From Prosapia bicincta (lineage: Eukaryota; Arthropoda; Insecta; Hemiptera; Cercopidae), in the NCBI GenBank assembly GCA_036971475.1, contig JBAIZL010000004.1:70900393-70964392 (forward strand): 64,000 nt of DNA. The letters are read 5' to 3'. This document shows positions 11,860-22,573 of this stretch, piece after piece (position 1 is the stretch's first letter; every line of letters starts with the position of its first letter). The position numbers and the translations under genes are program-made. Below the pieces are notes generated by a model, which had not been told where the DNA came from, made no database searches, and saw nothing but the letters and a program-made list of their open reading frames with translations.

Positions 11860-12599
11860 ATACAAAATGCAGACTTGCTAGATGTCGCTTTATGGATTGC
11901 TATAGAATAGGATTCAATCAGGTCGATAACACTAGTTAAATCATTGCAAAACTATTGGATCATATAACAATAAGGGAATTGCAAACATATTACAAACAGG
12001 AAACTTTGTTAATGAAACAAATGAAGAAATCATTGAGCTTCTCCCGAAACATTTCTGGTTGTAAGGATGAACAGTGTTGGCATCAATGAATGGATGAAAG
12101 AGGATGAACCGGTGAAAAAATTTATTATCAGTGATATAATAGACTTAGTGAGCCCACAGCCAGGACCTGCCAAAGATAATGAAAGAAAACAAATCATGAC
12201 TCATAGCAAAACTTTCCAGGCATATTCGACCACCTTATTGAGTACGCCGAAGAACAAGACGAAGCATCACCAGCCAATCGTCTAGCCTTTCGAAAAAGAA
12301 GCCATATTTAATCAAAGAGACGCTTTCAACAAAGAAGGAAACTGCCATAACATCTTTTTTCTCCAAAACTGTGAATTAATGCATATAACTAAATTGTACA
12401 ATCAGTTATATGTTGAATATTACAATGTTCAATAAGTGTAACTTATTTACTTAAAACAATTATACATCTACTTCCAATTGGAATGGTTGTGATTATGTAG
12501 TACAAACGTACATCATTACATAAACCCTCCCATATCCAAATGTTTTGTTATCTGGATCGGGCTGTCGCCAAATTAATCCGGATATGAGAGGTTTTATTG
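11860..12599 (+). mobile_element. pogo/Tigger relic, transposase C-terminus
   Basis: Broken coding frames give DVALWIAIE-x-DSI, EDEPVKKFIISDIIDLV, ISHSKTFQ-like MTHSKTFQ, then in another frame LIEYAEEQDEASPANRLAF, and finally TAITSFFSKTVN with a stop at 12376. The order AWDSI..SHSEAFEAL..LRYxEQQ..TDFF is the C-terminus of Tigger transposases. The 3' inverted repeat, read outward-in as caataaaacctctcatatcc, ends at 12599 beside TA; a second inverted copy of the end lies at 12518-12540. Confidence 0.8.
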
Positions 12600-12601
12600 T
12601 A

Positions 12602-12930
12602 TATTCACATACTTAAGCCAGAATTATGCCACAGTTTTTAAAAACTTTCTACAACTACAGAATTAAATTGCGATAAAATTTAACTTTTGCTAAATCATAT
12701 TCATTAGGTTTTGCTTGCAAATCCAGTTACATTTAATACATTGATTTCAGTATCCTCTAAAACTTCACAAATTTTTATAATTAATAAAATGAACTGCATA
12801 ATTGTCAAAAGCATTAGTTTTGTATATTCTACACAATTGTCTAAGTTTTTGCAATAACCTAAACAGTGAACATAGATATTGTTTAAATATATTGAAAGTA
12901 AATATATAATAATCTATAATTTTGCTGTAG
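12602..12930. other. Intron DNA before MYPT exon a
   Basis: AT-rich; no element recognised. Ends with the acceptor ttttgctgtag. Confidence 0.5.
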
Positions 12931-13090
12931 GAATAGACTGTGATGACGCTAGAAATAAAGAAGAAAGGATGATGTTGGAGGACGCTAAGGACTGGCTCAT
13001 GAATGGGGAAATTAGAGATATACCACATCCTAAAACAGGAGCATCATCGTTATTTGTAGCAGCTGCCAAAGGATATATTAAAGTTATGGA
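12931..13090 (+). CDS. Mbs: MYPT/Mbs exon a: ankyrin-repeat exon of the myosin phosphatase targeting subunit
   Basis: Internal exon of a PPP1R12A/Mbs orthologue, the regulatory subunit that brings protein phosphatase 1 to myosin light chain. It follows an acceptor ending ttgctgtag and stops at a gtgagt donor. The protein reads GIDCDDARNKEERMM, then EDAKDWLMNGEI and TGASSLFVAAAKGYIKVM. This aligns with the vertebrate segment between ankyrin repeats 4 and 5 (GVDIEAARKEEERIM, then GGTALHVAAAKGYTEVL, recalled from family knowledge). The exon begins and ends inside codons and joins in frame to exon b, giving VMDILMQAG. The N-terminal exons with the PP1-binding RVxF motif and repeats 1-4 were not found upstream and probably lie outside the window. 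Confidence 0.95.
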
Positions 13091-13499
13091 GTGAGTTTTT
13101 TTTAAGCTTTTATTATATGTTAGATCTTATATAAATTTTGTAAAATTTTTAATTGGGTTATCCTATTTGTAAATTTTTAAAAGGGGTAATTCTTTTGTTT
13201 TATAAATAATGATTGGTCCAATCACTATATAATTCAAACAGATAATTTTAGGTGATAGTATGTAACTTTAAAAAAATAACAATAAAAAAAAGTCATAAAT
13301 GCATGGAAGTTAACATTTAGCTAAAGTTTTTAATATATGCTTATATTAGTCAAATGTTATTCACATGAAATTATATCTGATTCCCTCAGAAATAGATTCT
13401 AGGAACAGTTACCTTCATATGTAAAAAATAACCATTTTAAATATTCAATAAAAATCTAAAATCATCAACAGAAATGCTTGGTATATTAAACATAAAATA

Positions 13500-13560
13500 C
13501 AGTGAATCTTCATTAATTAAAAACTTATACTTGGTGTGAGTTGAATAAAACTGTATTTTT
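13500..13560. mobile_element. pogo/Tigger-type terminal repeat, solo
   Basis: cagtgaatcttcattaatta after a TA resembles other pogo ends in this window, but no partner end or coding part was found. Confidence 0.4.
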
Positions 13561-14189
13561 ATACACTCTATGTACTAGCCTCCTTGAAAAAAAAGTTAAA
13601 TGTATATATGAGAGGTGCGAGAGATGAAACTCTCTCTCCGCTTAGAAGGGTAGGTAGCAGTTTGGAAGAAAGCTTACTCAGCCAGAGTGGGTTATCTAAA
13701 ACAGTACTACCCACCTACCGAACATGAATATTTTGCTTAGAGTCGTTTGACATTGAACAGTATTGCAGGTGATCTGTTGGTGATAAAACCTATTTAGAAA
13801 TAAAAACAAATAAAAACATACACAAAACTCTCAAATTATTCATTTATTTACTCATATGCGTTTCAATGGCCAGGTCATCATCATCAGTGAGTGTTACTAT
13901 TACAAACTCTAACTTACAACTATGGTGAAAGTAAGGTTACACTTCCGTATTTATACAGTTGGCGTTGCCACGCCCACTTGTCAAAACAACAGTTACTAAC
14001 CCTACTTTAAACATGATACAACAAATAGAAATTTTGTACCTAACTTAATAATTACAATAAAATTTGTAACATACAACATAATTACATATAAACAAAATAG
14101 ATAATTAATATTACACATTATTATTATGTCAAAATATTTAACCTAAAAGTTACAAAAATTTTATTATTTTTTCCCTTTTGTTACGTTAA

Positions 14190-14708
14190 TTACAATAATA
14201 TAGAATTTGGAATAGGGCCTGACTCGTTGTTTACAATATTATTTTTATTCCTATTAATATACAAAGTTTCCCATGCATCCAATTCACTACATTTAACAAC
14301 GTTTTTTAACAGGGTTACATCGTCTACTTTAAATTTGTGCTCTTCCTCTAAACAATGCTTCGCCATCGCAGATTTTTCTGGTCTATTATATTTAATGTGG
14401 GAAAAATGTTCTTTAGCCTTAGTTTTAATATTTCTTTTTGTTGTTGTCAAATTACTATATTTTCTTAGAGATTTTCTAATTTTATTAGACAGCGGTGGAT
14501 GGTGTGTTATTTTTACCCATTTTTTCCCTTTTAAATCCCTTATTAACGTGCTTCTCTGATTTTTTATTGTCTTATTTTTCATGTTTTTGTGAATTTCATC
14601 TATAAACACATTACTATATCCATTGAACCTTGCTACGCTATAAATGTAATTCAGCTCATTTTTATAATTTTCCTCTGATGAAGGCAAATTAATTAAACGA
14701 TGCACCAT
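14190..14708 (-). pseudogene. PLE-3 C-terminal fragment, GIY-YIG signature deleted
   Basis: Open - strand frame of a PLE-3 fragment. LPSSEENYKNELNYIYSVA and NGYSNVFIDEIHKNMKNK belong to the RT-endonuclease linker. The frame jumps from KSLRKYSNLTTTKRN straight into IKTKAKEHFSHIKYNRPE, so the GIY..YIG signature (present in the right copy) is missing by internal deletion. It then runs LDAWETLYINRNKNNIVNN, the usual C-terminal helix (E-x-L-x-I). Confidence 0.8.
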
Positions 14709-14713
14709 AGAAT

Positions 14714-15080
14714 TTGAATGTTACAATTGCCACTGCAAATAACCTAAAGAAGTTGTTAGGGAACCATAAAGATGCTATACCTAATGAAGAAAAGTCAGGA
14801 ATCTACTGCCTGAAATGTAGCGAGTGTCCTCTGAAATATATAGGCTCAACAAAAAGAAATATTAAAACTAGGGCTAAAGAACATTTTTCCCACATTAAAT
14901 ATAATAGACCAGAAAAATCTGCGATGGCGAAGCATTGTTTAGAAGAAGAGCACGAATTTAAAGTAGACGATGTAACCCTGTTAAAAAACGTTGTTAATTA
15001 AGTGTAGTGAATTGGATACATAGGAAGCTTTGTATATTATTAGGAATAAAAATAATGTTGTAAACAACGAGTCAGGCCCT
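14714..15080 (+). pseudogene. PLE-3 GIY-YIG endonuclease fragment
   Basis: SGIYCLKCSECPLKYIGSTK then RNIKTRAKEHFSHIKYNRPE shows the GIY (about 14810) and YIG motifs and the catalytic-region arginine of the Penelope-type endonuclease. A stop after LLKNVVN (15001) interrupts the C-terminal helix, seen in the left copy as LDAWETLYINRNKN. The RT domain is missing. Confidence 0.8.
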
Positions 15081-15407
15081 ATTCCAAATTCTATATTATT
15101 GTAATTAGCGTAACAAAAGGGGGAAAAATAATGATAAAATTTATTGTAACTTTTAGGTTGAATATTTTGACATTATAATAATGTGTAATATTAATTATCT
15201 ATTTTGTTTATATGTAATTATATTGTATGTTACAAATTTTATTGTAATTATTGAGTTAGGTACAAAATTTCTATTTGTTGTATCATGTTTAAAGAAGGGT
15301 TAGTAACTGTTGTTTTGACAAGTGGGCGTGGCAACGCCTACTGTATAAATACGGAAGTGTAACCTTACTTTCACCCTAGTTGTAAGTTAAGAGTTTGTAA
15401 TAGTAAC

Positions 15408-15450
15408 ACTCACTGATGATGATGACTTGATCATTGAAACGCGTATGAGT
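15408..15450 (+). ncRNA. Hammerhead ribozyme (PLE-3), canonical core
   Basis: Stem I ACTCA/TGAGT (15408-15412 with 15446-15450), CTGATGA (15413-15419), stem II GATGA..TCATT, GAAA (15436-15439), minimal stem III CG/CG and the cleavage triplet GUA. All core nucleotides are intact. In the left - strand copy (13893-13851) stem III is damaged (CG/CA). Confidence 0.85.
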
Positions 15451-15546
15451 AAATAAATGAATAATTTGTGAGTTTGTGTATGTTTTTATTTGTTTTTAAC
15501 ATAACTTTACAAGCTAAACTCAAAGAATATTTGTCTATTTAGAAAT

Positions 15547-17509
15547 ATCTAAACTGCTTGGAGTTTTTTTGTAAAGAATAAGTTTTGGAAACAACCGCGT
15601 ATTCTCTCAGATTATTTTTTATAAAACTAAATCATTTTTTATTTCCATTTTCTGATCTTTATTTTTAATACCAATTTGGTTATTAATATTATGTTACAAT
15701 GATGGTTCAGATATTTTGAAGACCTTACAGTATTGAAATGTTTTTGGAAAGTCCCCAATACAAACACACAGTGAGATATAAAATTAACTGAGAGTTTAGT
15801 TGTTCTGCTTATATGGTAACTTTTTTTGCTAGTGTCGTTCCCAAGAGAGTTTCCTCACTCGGCTCACAAGGTAAACATATTATATTTACACAAACACAGT
15901 TTGTTAATTCGGCAGCAATAAAAAGCAGTATTGATGCTGGTGAATACATTTCCTACACCAGCATTTTACATTTCAAAATAACAGGTATAAGTCAGATATT
16001 TCATATACAATTTTATTAAATAGACTGCAGGGCTTTATGCAAGCATCACTATAGTATAGTACCTTTACATTTATCATCAAAGTAAAAGTTCTTCTCTTAG
16101 CCATTCCCTTAATTCTATATTGTTATTTAATCTGTATTGTTCATGCCGTATTTCATGGTCATTTAAGTGTTCAGAATGATTAAAGGTGTTTTATATAAGT
16201 TACTCACAATATAATAATGGATAAAAGTTATAAATTTATGAACAAAAATTGTTTGGCTACAGTGTTTGAGAAAATTTATTATCAGTAAATTAATATTTTA
16301 TAATATTAAGAAAGGTAGATTCACAATTACAATTTTTTCATTGTATGTGGACTTCCATAGTGCCAGTAAAATTAAGCAAAAAGCAACGAATCTTACCAAA
16401 ACAATTAACAGTAACAAATTTGTTTGGATAATGTAAACAATGAGGTTTTTATCCACCGACCAATAAGAAAGACTGGTGCACAATTTTTGTTATCCCGTCA
16501 TCTGTTTGCTACTATATCTCAAAAACAAGATTTGAAGACAAGTACTTTTAAAGGAGAGAATCTTCATCAATTGGGTTTTTTTTAGCTAACTTGTTTTAGG
16601 ATTGTTGTTTTGATTTAGTAATCAATATAGCATAGCAAATAATAAACTAGAAACAATAAACTCAGTTTATAAAGTTAGTTAACAATATAAAGAATAATAA
16701 CAGAAGACGTTTATAAAAATGAACTTAAACTGTGTCATATATGCAGTATAGATTGAACAGAATTTTTTGGAAATAAATGCCAACAAATTTAAATTAAAAG
16801 AGGAATTAATACATTTAGATTTAAGAAAGAGTCTGCTTTAAAAAAGCTTGTGTAAATGGAAGACTAAATAAGTTGAGAAAGTTCTTTATTTGTTAAATTA
16901 AAATATAAAAGTTTATTGTCATGGACAATAAAATCCATGTGTGAAATTTCAGTTCTTTGTTGTTACAATATAACTTCTTCACTTTCATTATTTCAAATGG
17001 AAGAAAAATATTTGCCAAAGAAAAGGTTAAAAGTAACGTTTTTTTACTATGTTCTGTTTCATACTGCAAAGGACATTACCAAGTGATAATGGAAAACAAT
17101 TTCTCATGGTACATTAGCACCAAAACTACCAAAGGATCAAAGAGTACTGTGCCATTTGGTCAGTATTTGAAATGGCTGTAAAAAAAGAAACATCTATAAC
17201 ACATCGTATTTTTTTAAAGTAAAAAAGGTTTGGCCTTTTGAGAAAGAGAAAAACAATCTTAAAGAAAAATGAAAAATTACAACAATGAAATCCATTTTAT
17301 TAGCCTTTGAAGAAAGAGAAAGAAATGCTATCTTTCTTAAAAAAACTCCGCAAACCTGATGATAGTGAACACTATTTTAATAGAAACAAAGAAGATGATT
17401 TGTGAAAATTTACAAAAAATGCAAGATAAATAATATTTTATAGCTACTGGATAAAGATGTTAATGAAGTAGTGTATTTTGTGCAGTTAATAGAAAAAATA
17501 GCTGCAATA
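15547..17509. other. Intron DNA, unassigned
   Basis: AT-rich with no recognised exon or element. An open frame at 16957-17181 has no family match I can name. Confidence 0.45.
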
Positions 17510-18060
17510 GAACTCCCAATTATTTGAACTCCAACTATCTAAATCGCTTTCAGATTTGTAGGAAAAAACTTAAGACGGAAATATACATGTTTTTCCTAAA
17601 TAATGATTCTGTTTGAGTTTGTTATTGGCCTTTTCTCCTTTAAGCTAATAATGTTGCGTGTAACGCAAACATTATTTGGATTCTAAGTCACTGCCTCAGT
17701 GCAGTTCTGAATGGTCAGTTGGTGTCCGTCGTTAGGAACCCGGCCTGGCACTATTTATTTTGATTACTTAGTCAGTGTGTCTTTGATTCTTTTATGTCCA
17801 TTGTTTTGTTTGTAAGTGAGTTTTACCGTTCACAATGGCTTATAAAAAAAAAACAAGTTGGCTTATTGGATAATTATAGATCAATCAGATAAAGGAGTTG
17901 TGAATAATTATAGTCACACAGATTACAGTTGACTGAGATGTAGAGTGTTGAACAATAAATGATTCCAGACATTGAAAGGAGCAAACCTACAATTTTAAAG
18001 ATCATGCGAGTTCTTGAAAATGAACAAGAAAGTTCTCAACAAAATCAATGAATGCAGCAA
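17510..18060 (+). mobile_element. Probable pogo/Tigger relic
   Basis: agaactcccaattatttgaa followed by ctccaactatctaaatcgc resembles pogo-type ends of this window. About 300 bp on, ATG at 17834 is followed by a broken frame containing WIIIDQSDKGVVNNYS, like the first helix-turn-helix (LDIIDxIDKGVS). No DDE part. Confidence 0.4.
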
Positions 18061-18205
18061 AAAACAAAGAATTAGAATATACCGTTTTCAATTGGTTTTT
18101 GTAATAACTGCCATGGTCCACCGATTTTCCCACCCATTTCACTTCTTAAACCCCTCCCTAACTGATGTTAATTCGTAGGTCTGTGAGCTGTTAAGATTTA
18201 GTAGT

Positions 18206-18208
<3 letters not shown>

Positions 18209-18292
<84 letters not shown>
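18209..18292. repeat. (TA)n microsatellite
   Basis: Long TA tract left of PLE-1 tails in intron a-b. Confidence 0.97.
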
Positions 18293-18295
<3 letters not shown>

Positions 18296-18470
18296 TTGGT
18301 TGGTAAAGATTATTTAGATTTTTTGGACTAGGAGACTGACAGACTTACCTTGGTAAGAGTCCACACTGTAGTCTTGAAATAGAAACACATAAAAGCACTT
18401 GAACAATGATATATTTCAACCACACAGTGGTCTTTCCAAGGTAAGTCTGTCAGTCTCCTAGTCCAAAAAA

Positions 18471-18472
<2 letters not shown>
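18293..18472. mobile_element. PLE-1 tail, inverted pair with internal deletion
   Basis: A - orientation tail runs from agttttggttggtaaag to the hammerhead-like region (about 18425), then jumps at ctttccaag directly to the + orientation end ggtaagtctgtcagtctcc..ccaaaaaatct. The second arm is therefore almost wholly deleted. Confidence 0.75.

Positions 18473-18504
<32 letters not shown>
18473..18504. repeat. (TA)n microsatellite
   Basis: Between two PLE-1 tails. Confidence 0.95.
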
Positions 18505-18506
<2 letters not shown>

Positions 18507-18715
18507 TTTTTTGGACTAGGAGACTGACAGACTTACCTTGGTAAGAGTCCACTCTGTAGTCTTGAAATAGAAACACATAAAAGCACTTAAACAATGATAT
18601 ATTTCAACCACACAGTGGTCTTTGTCAATCTAAGAGAAAACACAAAAAGAAATATAAGAGAATGAAATAAAAAAAAAGGTTTTTTTTTTTTATTTCATTC
18701 TCATATTTCTTTCCT
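18505..18715 (-). mobile_element. PLE-1 tail abutting MYPT exon b
   Basis: Runs from attttttggactaggagac through the cacagtggtctttgtcaatc region to tatttcattctcatatttct, where part of the other arm begins. It ends roughly 30 bp before the acceptor of exon b (18747). Confidence 0.75.
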
Positions 18716-18746
18716 ATTTTCATATTTCATATTTTTTTCCTTTCAG

Positions 18747-18891
18747 TATACTGATGCAAGCAGGAGTAGATGTAAATGCACAAGATTTTGATGGTTGGAC
18801 GCCTCTTCATGCAGCAGCTCACTGGGGCCAACGCGAAGCTTGTGAAATATTAGTTGAAAATTTCTGTGATATGGATAGGAAAAATTTAGTT
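18747..18891 (+). CDS. Mbs: MYPT/Mbs exon b: ankyrin repeats
   Basis: Second visible exon. The acceptor is a T-rich tract ending tttcag, the donor is gtaagt, and it ends in phase 0. The protein ILMQAGVDVNAQDFDGWTP followed by LHAAAHWGQREACEILVEN is a textbook ankyrin repeat (DGWTPLHAAA core) and nearly matches the vertebrate MYPT repeat DYDGWTPLHAAAHWG. Upstream, Penelope-derived sequence reaches to within a few tens of bases of the acceptor, so the branch point and pyrimidine tract may be partly transposon-derived. Confidence 0.96.
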
Positions 18892-19033
18892 GTAAGTACT
18901 TTTTCAATGTTTTCTGAATTTATTATTATGTTATTTGCCTATTTCTTGTTTGTTTAGGATTATGTATACAAGAAGTTTTTGTAGGTATATAATATAGTGT
19001 TTTCCAGTTAAAAATTGTTCTGGATATTTGTAA

Positions 19034-20198
19034 ATACAGTAAACTACAGCTAACTGCAGCCTCACTATCTGAAACTCTGAAGTGAGTCAACACTTAGATA
19101 ATAGTCAACTTCAATATGCTGTTATAAACTATCCATTAAGTAGAACTAAGTCGAACTAATAGCGGCTGGCTGCTTCTTTGTAATTTGGGCAATCAGTTGT
19201 TAGCCAGGTTAAAAATGTTCAAATGTGTCAACGTTAACACAGTGTTTCGTCACACATATATTGCTATCAGTTTTTATCATCACTTTTAGATTCATGTTTG
19301 TTACTAGATTGCTCTTTTCTTTTAAAGTTTTAACGATCCAAAGTAGTTATATATTGAGTATGAGTGCTACTCATTTATGTTCTTGGGAGTACAGCCAAGA
19401 ACAGTTAATTAATGTGTTTTAAATAGGATAAACTAACTTTAAACCATAGGGTGTAACTGAATATAATACAAATAACTCTTTTGAAAGATGAAAGTACGAC
19501 AACAGTAAAATTTAATCTCACCTATCAAAAGTGTGATGTCAAGTTAAACACATAAAACTGTCAGAATTGGAATAGTAATAATTAATGAAGGAAAACACAT
19601 TTTAATGCTGATGGCCACCTTTAAGTCTTCCAGGCATATAGTCAATCCTTTTGGTCTCTTCCTACTTCCCTATACAATTTAGACTCCCCAGATTTTTGGT
19701 ATTCTTTTAATGGCTAGTTCATTGTCTGATCAGTTTGCAGTTGGATGTTCCACGTATTTTATTTTTTTAAATTACAAACGTTTTTATAACAGTGACTACA
19801 TCTGTGGAACGTATAGGCGTGTTATCAAGTTAATTTTATGTATGTCTCCGGGACATAGAGATGAGAGACTAAGCAGTATATTTTAGGATTCCTCAAGTAA
19901 AACAGGCAAGTATAATCTCTTGTAAATGCAAATTAATCTGTATATTATAATTATCACTTGTATATAAATTATTTTTCTATTTTTAGATTAAAAAAATTAA
20001 AATGATATAACGATGAACAAGTATTAGAAAAGTATGGGTTAGACCGATATAGACGTATGGGATGGATTGGAATCAGATTATGGAGAGGGTGGCCCAAATA
20101 ATGAGAATGACTTGTATGAAGATCTAGATTATGAGTTATGTGATGATACTGTGATTGAGAATGATCTAACCCTGGATGAGATTATTCAAGAAGTTTAG
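19034..20198 (+). mobile_element. Possible pogo/Tigger relic, acidic transposase tail
   Basis: cagtaaactacagctaactg at 19036 looks like a pogo-type end. At 20041-20198 an open stretch ends in LYEDLDYELCDD and ENDLTLDEIIQEV-stop, the acidic C-terminus usual in Tigger transposases. The middle is not recognisable, so the two parts may not belong together. Confidence 0.4.
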
Positions 20199-20275
20199 AC
20201 CAAGAATGAAGAGATTTTTATAACAAGCTGTTTTATAATATGCTAAATATTGCTTGTATCAATTCATTTTTTTAA

Positions 20276-21443
20276 CAGTAGAATCTCGATAATTCGAGGT
20301 AGAGGGGAGCGAGACCTCCCTTGAATTACCAAAAACTTGGATTACACGGAAATACATTGCTGTGCATTAGAAAAAAACAGGAGTTGTAATAAACCCTAAT
20401 ACTATAATTAAGAATGCACAAAATACCATTATAGAACTTATTTGACTACATCACTTACATAAATTAATGTTGCTTTGAAATACATTATTCCTCACGATTG
20501 CTACATTTTTTTGGAAAAAGTTGTTATGTGCCTTCTGCATTTGCCTATCAGATAGTTTTCGAGCTACGGTATTGCGTAGATATCCTAGCAGAAGTATTTC
20601 AGTAGTTTTTGTACCACATTTTTTAAAACCTGGAAGTTTCTTGATGAGAATTGTCAAATCTGTTTCTTTTTGGGGATCAATAACACAGTCAACAGTTTCA
20701 TTCTGACTCAGGATTTTATTCTATGGCTTACTTAAGGTGCCTTCTTTTATTTAGTTCCATGATTTAGCTATCCAGTGCACAACTTCACAAACTTCAATTT
20801 TATTTAGAAATCCTACAATGCTTTCTTCCTTTAAGTTGCTTCCAAGAGAGATTTTGAGAAGTAACATGTATTTTTTTCCATACGTTCCAGAATTCCTTGA
20901 TCCATCGGCTGAATGAGGCTCATAACATTTGCGTGAAGATATAAAGCATGGATATCATCAGAGCATAGTTGACCTTCTTTGGAATAGGACGGTGCTTTGT
21001 CTAACAATAAAATAGCTTTCGGTAAAATAGATTCTTTGCTTTGAAAAACTTGTCAGTTTCAGACACAAACTCATCAAAAAACCACTCTTTGAATAGCTCT
21101 CTATCCATCCAATCAGCACTTTATATCTTATCAGAATTAGTTCTTATATCAAACCGGCAATGCTAATGTGGAAATGTTTTTAAATGACTAATTTTAAACT
21201 ACTTAACTAAGTGAATACGTAATTGCCATCTTTGAAGAGTAGAGGGTTAGCTTCGTAAAAGGAACGATCGTTTTGAAACGCGTCAGCAAGTAAGCAATTA
21301 CGTATTCACTTAGTTAAGTAGTTTAAAATTAGTTTAATCAGTGAATTCAAGATGATTACATCAAGAAATGTTTTTAAATGTTTAATCTCGCTTCTTATCT
21401 GACTCGAGCTTAATGGAAGCTCAAAAATTCGGGACTCATACTG
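20276..21443 (-). mobile_element. pogo/Tigger element with DDE domain relic
   Basis: Ends: cagtagaatctcgataattc at 20276 and, inverted, gaatttttgag..cgggactcatactg ending at 21443. The - strand 21125-20450 encodes DWMDRELFKEWFFDEFV, then in a shifted frame AILLLDKAPSYSKEGQL, SDDIHALYLHANVMSLIQ and PMDQGILERMEK. LLLDxAPSH and LIQPMDQG are the core of the pogo/Tigger DDE_1 domain. Further on, VCEVVHWIAKSWN and FKKCGTKTTEILL. At least one frameshift and several stops. Confidence 0.85.
21187..21333. repeat. 40-bp perfect inverted repeat with 67-bp loop
   Basis: Arms 21187-21226 and 21294-21333 are exact reverse complements (actaattttaaactacttaa start of left arm). The loop contains gaaacgcgtc, like the 3' part of the PLE-3 hammerhead (gaaacgcgta), but lacks CUGANGA. 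It lies inside the Tigger element near its right end. Confidence 0.75.
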
Positions 21444-21769
21444 TATATCTAAACAACAATTACAAAAAAAACCAATACAAGGTCAAGACAGGGAGAAAAC
21501 CAATATCTTTCATGCAGGCCATCAGGGTTAAATGAAGGGGGTTATGTTGTGGAAGTAAAATAAAATTACATTAAAAAATTTAAATACTTCATATTTACAA
21601 AATTGTTAAAATATACAAAACAATTTCTAGATGTTAACAATTGTATTATTGAATTAAAATTATCTGAAACAAAAAGAAAACTTACATGTTTATTAAAATA
21701 TGAAAATTTAGATTTCAAAATTTATCATAAGAAAGCAACCCAAGATACTCTGATTATTAAAACTTATGT

Positions 21770-22078
21770 CTTGTAAAGGCTACATAGCCTGAGGAAGAGC
21801 TCTACTCTTGCTTTTTGTAAAGGCTACATAGCCTGAGGAAGAGCTCTACTCTTGCTTCTTGTAAAGGCTACATAGCCTGAGGAAGAGCTCTACTCTTGCT
21901 TCTTGTAAAGGCTACATAGCCTGAGGAAGAGCTCTACTCTTGCTTCTTGTAAAGGCTACATAGCCTGAGGAAGAGCTCTACTCTTGCTTCTTGTAAAGGC
22001 TACATAGCCTGAGGAAGAGCTCTACTCTTGCTTCTTGTAAAGGCTACATAGCTTGAGGAAGAGCTCTACTCTTGCTCT
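21770..22078. repeat. 44-bp tandem repeat, 7 units, two hairpins per unit
   Basis: Units start at tacatag (21781, 21825, 21869, 21913, 21957, 22001, 22045), each 44 bp and nearly identical. Each contains ggctacatagcc (5-bp stem) and aagagctctactctt (5-bp stem) separated by the hammerhead-like motif ctgagga. No GAAA follows the second hairpin. Confidence 0.93.
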
Positions 22079-22373
22079 AGATTTAAGTAATTATTTTATA
22101 AAATTAAACTCATTTATCTTAGAGACAATTAATATTGCAATTAAGTTATAAAATGTATTCTAATACTTCAACTATTTCAACCCAATGTGGATTATATGAT
22201 TTTATAGCAACCCAGAAGTACAGAATAATTCAGAGAGTGGCAACTGAATTGTGTTGCCCTAGTTTATTATTTTTTTTAATTGATTATTTGCAATTTATTA
22301 TTACAAAAAAAAAATAATCATGAATTGAAGTATGTAAAATATTAAATAATAATAAATATGAGTATGTTTGTAA

Positions 22374-22416
22374 CTTTCTGATGATGCTAACTGTGTTGGC
22401 AAAATGTACATCAAGG
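22374..22416 (+). ncRNA. Hammerhead-like relic (G12 changed)
   Basis: CTGATGA (22378-22384), stem II GCTAAC..GTTGGC, AAAA in place of GAAA (22401-22404), stem III TGT/ACA, then UC and a CTTT/AAGG stem I. Everything fits except the G12-to-A change, which should abolish cleavage. Marks a Penelope-like remnant right of the 44-bp repeats. Confidence 0.6.
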
Positions 22417-22573
22417 GTGTTTAAATATTTGTAGCAAGGGTTATTGTTATTTATTTATTATAATAATAAATATGTTAAAAAATAAATAAAATGGTATATA
22501 TGGTTTGAAGCTTAGCAGTTGGTTGTAGGCTTCCTCTAACATTCATACAACTAATTGCTAACTTTATAATTTT

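Larger units (their letters stand above)
13802..15535. mobile_element. PLE-3 Penelope-like inverted pair
   Basis: Two 5'-truncated PLE-3 copies lie back to back with coding 5' sides at the centre (about 14710) and tails outward. The left copy is on the - strand, the right on the +. Tails end in matching sequence (acacaaaactctcaaattat left, atttgtgagtttgtgta right). An 11-bp direct repeat tatttagaaat (13791-13801 and 15536-15546) flanks the whole pair and may be its target-site duplication, although on the right it lies some 40 bp past the recognisable tail. Confidence 0.75.

Noticed and set aside
1..12930. N-terminal MYPT exons with the RVxF motif and early ankyrin repeats
   Set aside because: Looked for on the + strand but no segment with splice sites and matching protein was found; probably outside the window.
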